64,000 nt of DNA. It comes from Molossus alvarezi. Taxonomy: Eukaryota; Chordata; Mammalia; Chiroptera; Molossidae. How positions within the stretch are numbered: the stretch's first letter is position 1; every line of letters begins with the position of its first letter. The notes below the pieces were generated by a model. That model did no database searches and was not told the DNA's origin. It saw only the letters and a list, made by a program, of their open reading frames with translations. The stretch lies in assembly GCA_037176705.1 (NCBI GenBank), contig CM073893.1, forward strand, positions 13,516,074 through 13,580,073, read 5' to 3'. This document shows positions 35,396-47,800 of this stretch, piece by piece. The position numbers and the translations under genes are program-made.

Positions 35396-37055
35396 TTTAG
35401 ACTCGTCAACTGTAAAGAAGGAGGTTATTATTATTATTATAATGGTGGCCTTTAAAAGACACCATTCACCCTTAAAATGGTGGTGGTGATTTTTATTTTT
35501 CAGCCCTTTATTTCTCCCATAGGAACCTGTGAGTGTGGGCGCTATGCAATAGATGACTTTCATTTTCTACAAAGCTCTGCCTTTCCAGCTGTGTGTTTGT
35601 ATTTGTAGTGCGTGTGTGCGTGTGTGCATTTTCTTATTCCATTGTGTGGGAGTAAGAATTGCAAGGAACTTCTCTTTAACCTGGAAGATTCAAGAATGTA
35701 GAGCAAATGTTCAGAAACAGCAGCCAAATTGGTAGCTTTCCTTGTTCCTTTCCACTCCATTAACACACCCTTCACCAAAACAGAATGGAACCATGGCCTA
35801 GCCAACTTGATCTCAATGTTCTCCATGACTATGTGATGTGTCCCCACTGGGGTAAGTCCTGCAGTCAATTCTCATGTCTTGTCTCTCCAGGGAGATAGTC
35901 TCTTCAGACCCTAACCCTTTTTGTGCTTTTCCCAATTCACATTGACATGTCTGGCCAACACCAGTCATGCTAGGCATGTATGTTCATTCCCAAAGGAAAT
36001 AAAACCCTTGGCACATTCTTAAACCACATTCTGGAAGCCGCTGAAGTTGCGCAAACACATTTGGCACACACTTAAGGGACCAAGCCGTTCTCTGGGTTGA
36101 ATCGCAGAAACAAAATGTACTTGTCCTACTTCCGAGATCATGTCTGAAGACTTGGCTCCCTCAGCCGAGGAACTGCCTCCTCGCTGATGTCATCCTGCCA
36201 CAGAAGACAAACATCTTTAGGTTCACCAGTTCAGAAACAGAAGTGGGAGAAGGTGGGGGTCAGAGGGAATCAACCCAAGCGTGGCTCTGTTGGGACAACT
36301 TAGAAAAAAATACACCAATTCTTAAAACTGAAGAATCTTAAAGTAGAAAGGTATTGGCACAATTTTTGAGGAGGGGCTGTGCGGCTGAAAAACCCTCCAG
36401 CGAGTGTTGCTGGTTGCGACGCCACTTCCATTAAGTGGACTTTTATGGAGCTCCAGGTGCTGCCACACACACCGCCTGAAAGCTCCGGTCCTGAAGCCCA
36501 GGAGGGTATTTGACACCCAAACCGTTAGGAGTGAAATCATGTCCACACAGAGCCCGTGCTTGCTCTCATGTCACTCTGCTGTAATGTCTCAGACTTCCAG
36601 CCAAATCCAGGGGTATCCTGCTGGCCCTGACCACATTTCTCAATTCCTGGTTCTCTCAGCACACAGAGTACCCAGGCTGCTCCAGGCTCCTCACAGGGCT
36701 ATTCTGGAGAATTATTTATTTATTTAAAAAAATAGAACTGTTGTTTTCACATTCATATTTTTCACCTGTAAAATCTGGAATTTTTATTATCTCAGACCTC
36801 CCTTGCACCTAATATTTCAGATTTCATACTCCCACTTGGGCTTAGTGGTCAAAATAAAAGTCACCATGAAATAAGTCCTGCTGGTCACAAGAGTCCAATG
36901 CTCATTTTTTGTGGAGATTTGCATCAGGAAGTTTTAGGAAGAGTGACAGACTAGGACCTTCCTTTCCATCCTTCAAGGAATAACTAGCTTATCTGTGGGC
37001 TCATCCCTGGCTGTCTACCAGGAGCTCTTGGATACTTTGTCAAGTTCCAGTACCT
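35396..37055. other. Unassigned unique sequence
   Basis: No gene or repeat family recognised over 1.65 kb. There is a short ATT run at 35,426-35,440 and a GT-rich run at 35,607-35,628. The frames of 60-107 codons lack domains. Confidence 0.4.
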
Positions 37056-37059
37056 GAGT

Positions 37060-37350
37060 CCTTTGCCAAACTAAGTAAATTGGAGTCTGATATGGACCCA
37101 GCATCAGTATTTGATAAAGACTCCTCTGTTTATTCTAACTTTTTAAATTTATTGATTGATTTGAGAGACAGAGAGACATCAATTTGTTGTTCCACTTATT
37201 TATGCATTCATTGATTGATTCTTGTATGTGCTCTGATCAGGAATCTAACCCGAAACCTTGGCTTATTAAGAGACAATGCTCTCACCCACTGAGCTACCCA
37301 GCCATGGCCTCCTCTGTTGCTTGTAATGGATAGCTGAGCCTGAGAAACCA
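37060..37350 (+). repeat. MER5-like element split by a SINE
   Basis: The left part (to 37,130) ends 'ggacccagcatcagtatttg' and the right part (from 37,319) reads 'taatggatagctgagcctga' and 'gaaaccacag'. Joined, they give the end of a MER5-like hAT element. The SINE at 37,131-37,308 separates them. Confidence 0.6.
37121..37318 (-). mobile_element. Older Ves-type SINE with 10-bp TSD
   Basis: The reverse complement opens CATGGCTGGGTAGCTCAGTG with box A and box B-like text and a shortened body, ending in an A-rich tail. It is more diverged than the other copies. The TSD CTCCTCTGTT is perfect at 37,121-37,130 and 37,309-37,318. Confidence 0.85.
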
Positions 37351-37369
37351 CAGCTCTCATCAAATCCTC

Positions 37370-37490
37370 TTCTTTAACTATGTGAAACTATTTTGGCCCA
37401 GAGAATTCAAGTACTTTGTCTAAGGTCACATAGATCATTGGGGCAGAGTTAGGACGAGAGCCCAGTAAAACTAATTGCTGGGCCAGGTGG
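37370..37490 (-). repeat. MIR SINE
   Basis: Antisense MIR core: 'ggcccagagaattcaagtac', 'tttgtctaaggtcacataga' and 'gcagagttaggacgagagcc'. Confidence 0.75.
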
Positions 37491-37589
37491 CCTGTTGTAA
37501 CTGCTCATAAGCATAAGGACAATGATTTAGTGCAGGTGCAGCCACAGGAGCTATTTTACTCAATGGTTCAAAGTAAAGCTGATTGAACC

Positions 37590-37865
37590 AGGTTCCTGGG
37601 TCTGCGGGTTGGCAGAGTTACTAAATTGACTAATCTGAATTTGCATTCTACCACCCCACAGTGAGTGGGTCCTTGGAAAATCACTAGGCCTTGCAAAATT
37701 TTACCTTCCTTGGCTATAAAATGGGGGCAGGTGGTATCCAGGGTGGGGAGAGGTGATATAATACCATTCTCCTGAAATTATGAATGATTAATGTAATTAA
37801 CTGTAAATTACACAGCATTTGGCACATAAGTTATCAATAATGTGGACTGTTGTTAACATTATTAA
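37590..37865 (+). repeat. MIR SINE
   Basis: Sense MIR: 'ggaaaatcactaggccttgc', 'ttccttggctataaaatggg', 'gaggtgatataataccattc' and 'cagcatttggcacataagtt'. An AT-rich palindromic tract (TAATAATTAATATTATTAAT near 37,880-37,900) follows. Confidence 0.75.
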
Positions 37866-38290
37866 TATCACAACAATTTTAATAATTAATATTATTAATA
37901 TTCTCAGGCCTAGTAGTATTAATGTCTGAAGCCATCAGCATATTATGTGTAGGACAAGGAGTGGGGATTGTCCTTGAGGACACATAGCAGTAAACAGGCA
38001 GGGACTAACACCATGGTCTAAGGAAACATGGCCTTTCTTAACTTCCAAGATGATTTACAGGTTCAAATTCCAACTGCATTACTTGGAATGATGTCCTCAG
38101 TCCTCCTTCCCTTTATAGCTCTTTAAATACATGTAGTCTCTGTGTTCTCATATTCAGCAGACACAGGAGCAGAGAATAAAATTTTGACTCATCATCACCC
38201 TTTCAGACTAGACTGAATAGGTCAGGTTTTCCTACTCCAAATACCCAAGTCAGACCCCACACTGCAGCACAAGAAGAAATAATGGGAATT
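37866..38290. other. Unassigned sequence
   Basis: AT-rich start, then unique text. No gene recognised. Confidence 0.35.
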
Positions 38291-41200
38291 AGAAACATCC
38301 ATCCTCTAGAAAAAATATGAAGATAAATATAACTACACTAAACAAATATGGCAATAAATAAGTACATATCAATTATCACCTTAAATGTAAATGGTTTGAA
38401 TGCTCCAACAAAAAGACACAGAGCAGCTGACGGGATAAGAAAGCATGACTCACATATATGTTGTTTACAAGAGACCTACCTCACAACAAAGACTCACATG
38501 GGTTGAAAGTGAAGGGATGGAAAAAAATCTTTCAAACAAACAAAAAGGAAAAAAAAAAAGCAGGGTTAGCAATACTCAAATCTGATAAAGTATATTTCAG
38601 AATGAGGACCATAACTCGAGACAAAGAAGGCCACTACATAATATTGAAAGGATCTATCCAACAGGAAGATATAACCTTGGTAAACATATATGTACCCAAC
38701 ATATATTAAAAATATTCTGGAGGGCTTCAAAGAAGAAATCAACAGCTATACAATCATAGCAGGGGACTTCAACACCCCACTAACATCACTGGATATATCT
38801 TCTAGACAAAAAATTAACAAGGAAACATAGACTCTAAAAGAAGCGCTAGATCAAATGGATTTAATAGATATCTACAGAGAATTGCACCCTAAAACTGCAG
38901 AATTCACATTCTTCTCAAGTACACATGGGACATTCTCAAAGATAGACAACATGTTAGGACAGAAAATAAGTCCCTACAAGTTCAAGAAGATTGAAATCAT
39001 ATCAAGCATCTTCTCAGATCACAATGGCATGCAACTGGAAATCAATTGCAACAAGAACATGCAAAGACATTTGAAAACATGGAGGCTTAATAGCATGTTA
39101 TTGAACAATGAATGGGTTACCATGGAGATTAGAGAAGAAATTAAAAACTTCCTGGAAACCAATGAAAATGAACACACAACAACACAAAATCTATGGAATC
39201 TGCGAAAGCAGTTCTGAGAGGGAAGTTCATAGCACTACAGGCCTACTCCAAGAAACAAGAAAAATTCCTAATAGGTGATCTAACCTCACAACTTAAAGAA
39301 CTAAAAATCAAATAAAAAGAAAACCCCAGAGCAAGCAGAAGGAAGGAAATAGTAATGATCAGAGCAGAAATAAATGACATGGAGACAAAAAAAAAAAAAA
39401 TACAATTTAAAGGATCAATGAAACAAAGATTTGGTTCTTTGAAAAGATAAACAAGATTGATGAACCCTTAGCTAGACTCACCAAGAAACAAAGAGAACCC
39501 AAATACACAAAATCAGAAATGAAAGAGGAGAAATAATAACTGACACCACAGAAATAGAAAGGATTGTTAACAAATATTATGAACAATTATATGGCAATAA
39601 ATTCAACAATCTAAGTGAAATGGACAAGTTTCTAGAAACACATAGTCTCCCAAAACTGAACCGGGAAGAGATAGAAAACTTGAACAGACCAATAACAACA
39701 AAAGAAATTGAAGATGTAATCAAGACTCTCCCAGCAAACAAAAGCCCAGACCCAGACTGCTTCACGGGAGATTTTTACCGAACATTCAAAGGACTAATAC
39801 CCAGTCTTCTCAAACTATTTTAAAAAATTCAAGAAGGAAAACTTCTAAACTTGTTTTATGAGGCCAGCATAATTCTAATCCCAAAACCAGAAAAAGACAC
39901 TACAAAGAAAGAAAACTACAGGCCAATATCCCTGATGAACATAGATGCCAAAATCCTGAACAAAATACTCGCAAATCGAGTCCAGCAATACATAAAAAAA
40001 ATTATTCACCATGACCAAGTGGGATTCATCCCAGGGATGCAAGGCTGGTACAATATTCGCAAATCAATAAATGTGATACACCACATAAACAAAATGAAAG
40101 ATAAAAATCACATGATCATATATCAATAGATGCTGAAAATGTATTCAACAAAATCCAGCACCCATTTCTGGTAAAAACACACAGCAATGTGGGAATAGAG
40201 GGATCATATTTGACATAATAAAGGCCATATATGAAATACCTACAGCCAACATCATACTCAATGGACAAAAATTAAAAGCATTTTTCTTAAGAACAGGAAC
40301 AAGACAAGGGTGCCCACTTTTGCACTCTTATTTAACCTAGTACTGGAAGTCTTAGCCTCAGCAATCAGACAGGAAGAAAAAATAAAAAGGATCCAAATTG
40401 GAAAGGAGAAAGTGAAACTGTCATTATTCGCAGATACATGATACTATACATAGAAAACCCCAAAGAATCCATCAAAAGTCGACTAGACCTAATAAATGAA
40501 AATGTAAGCAACAAAATTTCAGACATCATATGCAGCAGAATTTTCACTGATACATCACCTAAGGCAATGAAACAAAGGAGAAAATGAACTCAAAAGCTTC
40601 TGCACAGCAAAAGAAACAACCACCAAGACAGAAAGGCAACCCACTGTATGGGAGAACATCATTGCCAATGAAACAGCAGATAAGGGTTAATTTCCAATAT
40701 ATAGGGAGTGCTCATACAACTCAACAAAAGGAAGACAAAGAACCCAATTAACAAATGGGCAATGGAACTACATAGACACCTCTCCAAACAGGACATACAA
40801 ATGGCTAAGAGACATATAAAGAAATGCTCAGCATCACTAATCATCAGAGAGATGCAAATTAAAACAACAATGAGGTATCACCTCACACCTGTCAGAATGG
40901 CCACCATCAACAAATCATCAAACAAGTGTTGGCGAGGGTGTGGAGAAAAGGGGACTCTAGTACACTGCTGGTGGGAATGCAGACTGTTGCAACCACTATG
41001 AAAAAGAATATGATGTTACCTCAAAAAATTAAAAATTGAACTTCCATTTGACCCAGTGATCCCATCCTAAGAAGCCTGAAAGACCATGTTTGTAGCAGCA
41101 CTATTTACAATAGCTAAGATCTGGAAACAGCTCAAATGTCTATCAGTAGATGAATGGATAAAAAAAGCTATGGTACATATACACAATGGAGCACTATACA

Positions 41201-41578
41201 GTTGTAAGAAAGAAAGATCTCTTATCCTTTGAGACAACATGGAGGGACCTGGAGAGTATTATCTTAAGTGAAACAAGCCAATCAGAGAAAGGCAAATATC
41301 ACATGATCTCACTTATTTGTGGAATATAATGAACATAACAGTCTGAGGAATATGGTAGTCCCAGAGACATGGACTGACAATCCCCAGAAGAGGAGGTGGG
41401 GGGGGGGCGGGGAGATAAACCACAGAACTTATATGCATGTATGCATGAACAATGGACATGGACAACAAAGCTGGGGACATGGCGGGGAGGGTGGGGGAAG
41501 GCGGTATCAGTGGGGTGGGGGAGAAACATCTGTAACAAAAATAAATAAATTTAAAAAAAAAAGAAACATCTATCCTCT
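38291..41578 (+). mobile_element. 5'-truncated LINE-1 with internal deletion (copy D)
   Basis: The TSDs are AGAAACATCCATCCTCT (38,291-38,307) and AGAAACATCTATCCTCT (41,562-41,578), 16 of 17 identical. The insert starts in the ORF1-ORF2 spacer, keeps the start of ORF2, and ends in a G-rich 3' UTR and A-tail. Compared with copy B, about 770 bp are missing at 40,500. Confidence 0.93.
38348..41329 (+). pseudogene. L1 ORF2 with internal deletion, broken
   Basis: The ATG at 38,348 aligns with the ORF2 start of copy B. The endonuclease is in pieces (38,458-38,709 with KDSHGLKVKGWK; 38,855-39,217 with ELHPKTAEFTFFSS and SKIDNMLG). RT pieces lie at 39,620-39,823 and 39,851-40,129 ([17 protein letters not shown]). 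The FADD segment near 40,430 has lost a base (reads 'gcagatacatg'). After 40,500 the frame jumps to the C-terminal region, which ends near 41,329. Confidence 0.9.
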
Positions 41579-41799
41579 TCCCTTCGCTCAGCTTCCTCCT
41601 GATTTCAGTATTGATATTATTGACACCATTGTTTCTTGGTCACCTTAATTAAAAACTTTATTTTTTTGTGATTCCCCTTTGTTCTTCTATTTTTACCTCC
41701 ACTATAAAAGAAAAAACACTCTTCTCTACATCTTTACTCCTTCCCCAGTTCAAGCCCTCTTTAACTTCACCATAATTATCCTCCTGACCTCCTTGCTGC

Positions 41800-41948
41800 T
41801 AGAAATATGACCTGCAAACCAGCAGCTTTGGCAACACCTGAGAGAATACCAAATCTTGGGTCTTTCCCTAGACCTACAGAACAAAATCTGCATTTTAACG
41901 AGATCCCTGGGCTTTCTTATGCATAGTGAAGTTGAGAATCATTGACTG
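41800..41948 (+). repeat. MER5-like hAT element
   Basis: 'ctgcaaaccagcagctttgg', 'caacacctgagagaataccaa', 'ccctagacctacagaacaaa', 'atctgcattttaacgagatcc' and 'gttgagaatcattgactg' follow the MER5 consensus along its length. Confidence 0.85.
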
Positions 41949-41959
41949 ACTTGTTCTTC

Positions 41960-42865
41960 TTCTTGGGCCCTGACCATTGTCCTCCTGCTGTCGAGGACTG
42001 CTTGATTACCTCGCTAAAATGCTGCTTCATGTCACTCACAAGCTTAAAACCTTCAGCTTTCCCTATTGGCTACCAAAACAGGCTACATTAGTAGTTCATG
42101 TGTATACAGGTTCTCAGTTACAAAGCATTTCTACTTAGCATTTCTTCTATGGTCACAACTAATCTATCGACAATTTCATCATAATACTCTAAATAACCCA
42201 AATCTAATCATTTATTTCTGCCTCCCAACATCCACCCTATCTCAGCCCCTATTATTGTTTGCCTAAATTACCTCAACAGTCTCCTGTCTGGTCTCCCTCT
42301 TCTATTCTTGTCCTGCTACAATTCTCTTCTCACAGAATAAATTGTATACTTTCCCTGATTTCCCATTGTCCTTGGAATCAAGAACACACTCCTTTGTCTA
42401 GACCAAATGGCCCTGTATAATTTGTCCCAGCTGTTTTAAGGAACTTGTCTTCTCCATTCTCCCCCTGCTCTCCATTCACACTACCTGTCTCTGATCCTAA
42501 TACCTGGTCTTGCTGTTATTTCTGCCTGGAACTCTTGTCCCACAGAGCTTCACATTTCTGGCTCATTTTTATCAATTGTCCATTCTTCCATGAAGCCTTC
42601 CCAACTGCCTTCTTGAAGTACCAAAATCAAGGTTTTCTACTCTCTCATTATTCTTTACCCAATGTCTCTTCTCCTCCCTTCATGGTAATTATCGCTATCT
42701 AAAAGTATTTCCTTTTGGCTAGTCTAGGCATGTATTATCTGGATCTCTGCACCAACATGTCAGCTCTTTGAGAACAGAGCCCTGCATGCCTGGTTTTCTA
42801 AATATTCATAGGTCTTAGGCACTGGATAAGTGTTTCTTGCAAGAATTATTAACCAAACATCTTTT
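41960..42865 (+). mobile_element. LINE-2 (L2) 3' region
   Basis: L2 landmarks in order: 'caagcttaaaaccttcagct', 'ttggaatcaagaacacactcc', 'atttctgcctggaactcttg', 'ccatgaagccttcccaactg', 'gtcagctctttgagaacag' and 'ggcactggataagtgtttct'. The 85-codon frame at 42,445-42,702 is decayed L2 ORF2 end. Confidence 0.85.
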
Positions 42866-42869
42866 CCTT

Positions 42870-43010
42870 TACTTTGAACCTCACTACAATTTTATGATCA
42901 TTAGTTCACACATTAATCCACCACTTTATTGGGGAGCTCCAGTTGTTTAATGATTTGCTGAGAGTCAGCCAGCAAATTATGTTATAATCCAACTCAGGTG
43001 TCTTGCTCCA
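42870..43010 (-). repeat. MIR SINE
   Basis: Antisense MIR-like: 'gaacctcactacaattttatg', 'gtttaatgatttgctgagagt' and 'aatccaactcaggtgtcttg'. Confidence 0.6.
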
Positions 43011-43014
43011 AATT

Positions 43015-43393
43015 TTATGATTTCCTCATTCTCTCTTTTTCATATCAACTATTAAGCCCAATATTCAAGGACATCTATAATTTATACCTAATTTATCTTT
43101 CCTCATCCCTCCCCCCTTTTTTACACTTCCCAACATATTATCCCATATTACAAGGAAAGCTCTCTGCTCATTTTTCCCTGATCGCAGCCCAAACTCTTTG
43201 GATTTTGCTCTTGTTGTACCAGTTACCTGGAATGCTTTCCTTTCTCCTACTCTCCCAGTAAGTACATCCAAGACTGTTGAAATCCTACCTTTTTAAAAAA
43301 GTTTCATAGAATATACTACCCTCTCCATAAAGAGTATGTAACCCAATGCATTATCTCCCCATCTTAGATTCTCAGTCACTCGCCCTCTTTTTT
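43015..43393 (+). mobile_element. L2, part left of the nested L1
   Basis: 'gcagcccaaactctttggat', 'ttacctggaatgctttcctt' and 'catccaagactgttgaaatcc' are L2 3' coding text. It is interrupted by L1 copy E and resumes at 45,746. Confidence 0.7.
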
Positions 43394-45762
43394 TTTTTAA
43401 TTTTTATTTATTTTTTTGTTACAGATATTTTACCTTTTTTCCCCCATTGGCACCCCCCTCCCCACCCCACCCTCGCCCAGTCCCCGGCTTAGTTGTCCAT
43501 GTCCATTGGTCACGCATACATGCATATAAGTTCTGTGGTTTATCTCTTCCCACCCCCCCACCCCCATCCCCTCTTCTGAGGGATGTCAGTCTGTGCCCTA
43601 CTTCCATGTGTCTGGGTCTACTGTATTCCTCAGACTGTTATGTTCATTATATTCCGTACATAAGTGAGATCATGTGGTATTTGTCTTTTTCTGCTTGGCT
43701 TCTTTCACTTAGGATAATACTTTCCAGTTCCCTCCATGTCGTCTCAAAGGATAAGAGATCTTTCTTTCTTACCGCTGCATAGTACTCCATTGTGTATATG
43801 TACCACTGCTTTTTGATCCATTCATCTACTGATGGAGACTTGGGCTGTTTCCAGATCTTAGCTATTGTAAATAGTGCTGCTATGAACATGGGTGTACATA
43901 TATTCTTCCTGATTGGTGTTTCAGGCTTCTTAGGGTATATTCCTAGAAGTGGGATCTCTGGGTCAAATGGAAGTTCAATTTTTAATTTTTTGAGGTAACA
44001 CCATATTGTTTTCCATAGTGGCTGCACCAGTCTGCATTCCCACCAGCAGTGTATTAGAGTCCCCTTTTCTCCACACCCTCGCCAACACTTGTTGTTTGAT
44101 GATTTCTTGATGGCGTCCATTCTGACAGGTGTGAGGTGATACCTCATTGTTGGTTTAATTTGCATCTCTATGATGATTAGTGATGTTGAGCATTTCTTCA
44201 TATGTCTCTTGGCCATTTCTATGTCCTGTTTGGAGAGGTGTCTATTCAGCTCCTCTGCCCATTTTTTAATTGGGTTCTTTGTCTTCCTTTTGTGGAGTTG
44301 TAGGAGCACTCTATATATATTGGAAATTAACCCCTTATCTGATACATCATTGGCAATGATGTTCTCCCATACAGTGGGTTGCCTTTCCATTTTGATGATT
44401 GTTTCTTTTGCTGTGCAGAAGCATTTTAGTTTGCTGTACTCCCATGTGTTCATTTTTTCCTTTGTTTATGTTGCCTTAGGTGATGTATCAGTGAAAAATC
44501 TGCTCTGTAAGATGTCCAAAATTTTGTTGCCTACATTTTCTTCTAGAATTTTTATGGATTCACGGATCACATTTAAGTCTTTTATCCATTTTGAGTTTAT
44601 TTTTGTGTATGGTGTAAGTTGATGGTCTAGTTTCATTTTTTTGCATGTAGCTGTCCAATTTTCCTAACACCATTTATTAAAGAGGCTGTCTTTACTCCAC
44701 TGTATGCTCTTGCCACCTTTGTCAAATATTAATTGAGCGTATTGCTTTGGGTCCATTTCTGGGTTTTCAGTTCTGTTCCACTGGTCTATATGCCTGTTCT
44801 TGTGCCAGTTCCAGGCTGTTTTGGTTACAGTCGCTTTGTAGTATAAACTGATATCTGGTATTGTGATCCCACCTACTTTGTTCTTCTTTTTCAAGATTGC
44901 TGTGGCTATTCGGGGTCTTTTTTGGTTCCATATGAACTTTTGAAGTATTTGTTCTAGTTCTATGAAATATGTCATTGGTATTTTGATGGGGATTGCATTG
45001 AATCTATAGATTGCTTTGGGTAGTATGGACATTTTAATGATGTTAATTCTTCCAATCCATGAATAGGGTATGTGCTTCCACTTTTTTATATCTTCCTCTA
45101 TTTGTTTTTTCAATGACCTGTAGTTTTCTGTAAATAGGTCCTTTACTTCTTTGGTTAAGTTTATTTCTAGGTACCTTAATTTTTTTTGGCGCGATGGTAA
45201 ATGGGATTGTTTTTTCAGTTTCTCTTTCTGTGAGTTCATCATTGGTGTACAAGAATGCTGTCGATTTCTTGACGTTAATTTTGTATCCTGCTACTTTGCC
45301 AAATTCATTTATTAAGTCTAGTAGATTTTTGATGGAGTCTTTAGGGTTTTCTATGTATAATATCATGTCATCTGCAAATTATGACAATTTCAATTCCTCC
45401 TTTCCAATTTGGATCCCTTTTATTTTTTCTTCATGTCTGATTGCTGTTGCTAAGACTTCCAGTACAATGTTAAATAAGAGTGGCGAAAGTGGACATCCCC
45501 ATCTTGTTCCTGTTCTTAATGGAAATGTTTTTACTTTCTGTCCTTTGAGTATGATGTTGGCTGTAGGTCTTTCATATATGGCCTTTATTATGTCGAGATA
45601 TGATCCCTCTATTCCCACATTGCTGAGCATTTTTATCAGAAATGGATGCTGGATTTTGTCGAATGCTTTTTCAGCATCTATTGATATGATCATGTGGTTT
45701 TTATTCTTCATTTTGTTTATGTGGTGTATTACATTTATTGATTTGCACTCGCCCTCTTTTTT
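43377..45762 (-). mobile_element. Young 5'-truncated LINE-1 (copy E), perfect 17-bp TSD, nested in L2
   Basis: CACTCGCCCTCTTTTTT is identical at 43,377-43,393 and 45,746-45,762. The insert (43,394-45,745) is a minus-strand L1 truncated in the RT region, with the 3' UTR and poly-A at the left. The long open pieces and exact TSD make it one of the youngest L1 events in the window. The target was an L2. Confidence 0.95.
43647..45745 (-). pseudogene. L1 ORF2 C-terminal half, few lesions
   Basis: The frame starts at the truncation inside the RT ([20 protein letters not shown], which keeps the motif-A aspartate). A TAA stop at about 45,379 falls directly before the catalytic FADD, which is itself intact. 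One frameshift follows at the A-run near 45,185. The frame is then open at 45,242-44,664 and 44,453-43,647, the latter 268 codons covering the C-terminal domain with the HCWWEC cysteine/histidine cluster and the natural end MYGI. Copy E cannot make a working ORF2 protein because the endonuclease and RT fingers are absent. Confidence 0.92.
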
Positions 45763-45930
45763 AACCTTCCTTATGATACATCATTGTATTCTGCTTTGTG
45801 TCATAGTTATATCTATATGGTATACTTATCATTCTCCAACTGCCCCCTAAGTATCATATGCTCTCTGGAAGCTTTCATGTCGATCCCAATTCCTTGTCAT
45901 ACTCTTTATACACATTTATTGAATTCACTT
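45746..45930 (+). mobile_element. L2, part right of the nested L1
   Basis: 'ccttccttatgatacatcatt', 'ctctggaagctttcatgtcg' and 'tacacatttattgaattcac' give the L2 3' end. Confidence 0.6.
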
Positions 45931-46970
45931 GATCAACATGACTGCATATAAAGATGTTAATCTTAGAAATGTTATGGAAATGACAACATCTGATGTGTAA
46001 TGTGAATGTGGTCTTAAAGATCTATGAAGGAATTAAAGAGACTCAAGAAGTAAAAGAGAAAAATGACTATCATGTGCTCCTATAAATGAACTTGTTTTTA
46101 GGTTTCAGAAGAGAAACAAAGAACAAAGCAACCCGTAAATTACTCTCCTCTCTGAGAAGATAGAAAATAAGATGAAGGACAAAGATAAAGATAAAGTTAG
46201 AACAACTGACTTTGTTCCCACTGATTGCCAACAAGTAGAGCATAGAGCATGAGAATTTCTCAACTCTACATATGCCTGAGGCTTGATCCAGTAGCAACCA
46301 AAAGGCAGGATGGTGGTAGCTGCCAAGCCCTGATCACAAGAGATGGGGCAAGTCAGGAATCATGGCAGAGGTCTAAAAGAAGACCATGCAGAGTATCATA
46401 GCAATGGCAGCATTTCTGTACTATATCTATTTGAGTCCCAAATTGTCTCTAAAGTTTTCTCAAAAGACCAACTGCCTACTTTGATCAATTTTATCTTTCT
46501 CTTGCCAACCATTCCCATCATCTCCTTCTTCTTTTTAAGGCATTCTCAAGTTCTCTGATTATAGTGAAATAATCAGAAAGGTAGGTTTACTGTGAAACTA
46601 ATGAAGGTTAAGATTTGGGACCCTTCGCATGCATAAGCCCTGCACTGCTAGAAAATGTGGAGGCTTTTACAGAGTTCTAAATTGAAAAGGAAAGCTAGTT
46701 TACAAAAGGGAAGCATTTCTAAGAAAGTATGTCTGGCAAACTAACTAAAACAAGATTGGAAAGAAGGGACATGAACCTCTAAGCTTCAGTAATTTACAAT
46801 TTCTTTACTCATTTCAAATAAATATTTATAGTCATACCTAATTTGTTATTTTGTATTTTTTTTCAACAAGTAGGACCCTACATACACACATACAAAGTGT
46901 GTAAGCTTCAGGTACCACAGACCTGACACTGCTCCTAAAATAGTATCAACCAGAAACAAAAATGAATAAT
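45931..46970. other. Unassigned sequence
   Basis: No gene, RNA or repeat family recognised. Minus frames at 46,070-46,326 overlap in two phases without a domain. Confidence 0.4.
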
Positions 46971-46974
46971 TTCA

Positions 46975-47130
46975 CTCATTCAATAATGTTTGCTAAACAC
47001 CAACACAGTGTCACAGAGCACAGGGAATGCTGGGGAATTAAAACTGCCAGGCACTGGGAATACAAGAACAAATAGGTAGATATAGTCCTTGCATTTTTGA
47101 AGCTTTGTAGAACTGTCAGGGCATTAGTGT
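46975..47130 (+). repeat. Old mammalian repeat, first part
   Basis: 'ccaggcactgggaatacaag' and 'agatatagtccttgcattttt' belong to the long unnamed repeat whose start also occurs at 9,144, 26,100 and 47,645. Confidence 0.5.
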
Positions 47131-47640
47131 GCTCAGGGTAGAGTTGCATTTCCTAGAATCACTATAGTGAGGGAAAATTTCCAAGGTCAGCACTGGAAAG
47201 AGTCTACTGGACATCAATTCACCCTGTTTTAATCCTATGTATTTTGTTACAGAAGATGTGAGTATTGGTTATTTTTTGCATATTCTCAACCATGTCAAAA
47301 ATCAAAGTCACTGCCCTCCCTAAACCCTGATCCATGTTTGTGCTCACTCACCATACCAGTACAACCAAAAACCAGACAGACTGGATCAGGCCATTTGAAA
47401 GGCATGGCAACCATCCAAGGCACTGGCTACCTTGGGTGATCCACCCATCAGTCATCAGGAAAATGTGCCAAGTCCTTCACTAAAGTGGCTCATCCATTTC
47501 CTTAAAGGAATAAATACAGCATCTATTCTTGTTCTTTACCATAAAACATAATAGTTTCTATAATAAGGATATAATGTATAAGGGAGAATAAAATAATGTG
47601 TTTTAAAAATCACAAAAATAATGAGGCCAAGGTAATCAGG
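47131..47640. other. Unassigned sequence
   Basis: No feature recognised. Confidence 0.35.
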
Positions 47641-47644
47641 GTAT

Positions 47645-47800
47645 TGGTACATTCATTTATTCAGCAAAGATATATTAAGCACCTGCCATGAGTTAAAGGA
47701 TACATCCACGAAGAAAAGAGAATCACTGTCCTTTTGCAGCTGACACCCTAGCAGAAGGAGATGGTAAGTAAGAATTTAAGATGAGAGATTGAGGGGTGGG
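47645..47800 (+). repeat. Old mammalian repeat, first part
   Basis: 'catttattcagcaaagatat', 'taagcacctgccatgagtta' and 'cttttgcagctgacacccta' match the start of the same repeat. Confidence 0.5.

Noticed and set aside
37870..37905. AT-rich palindrome as a replication or transposon signal
   Set aside because: A low-complexity TAAT/ATTA tract next to a MIR; palindromes of this kind are expected by composition.
45194..45850. 218-codon plus-strand frame with hydrophobic stretches
   Set aside because: It is the antisense shadow of the L1 ORF2 in copy E.
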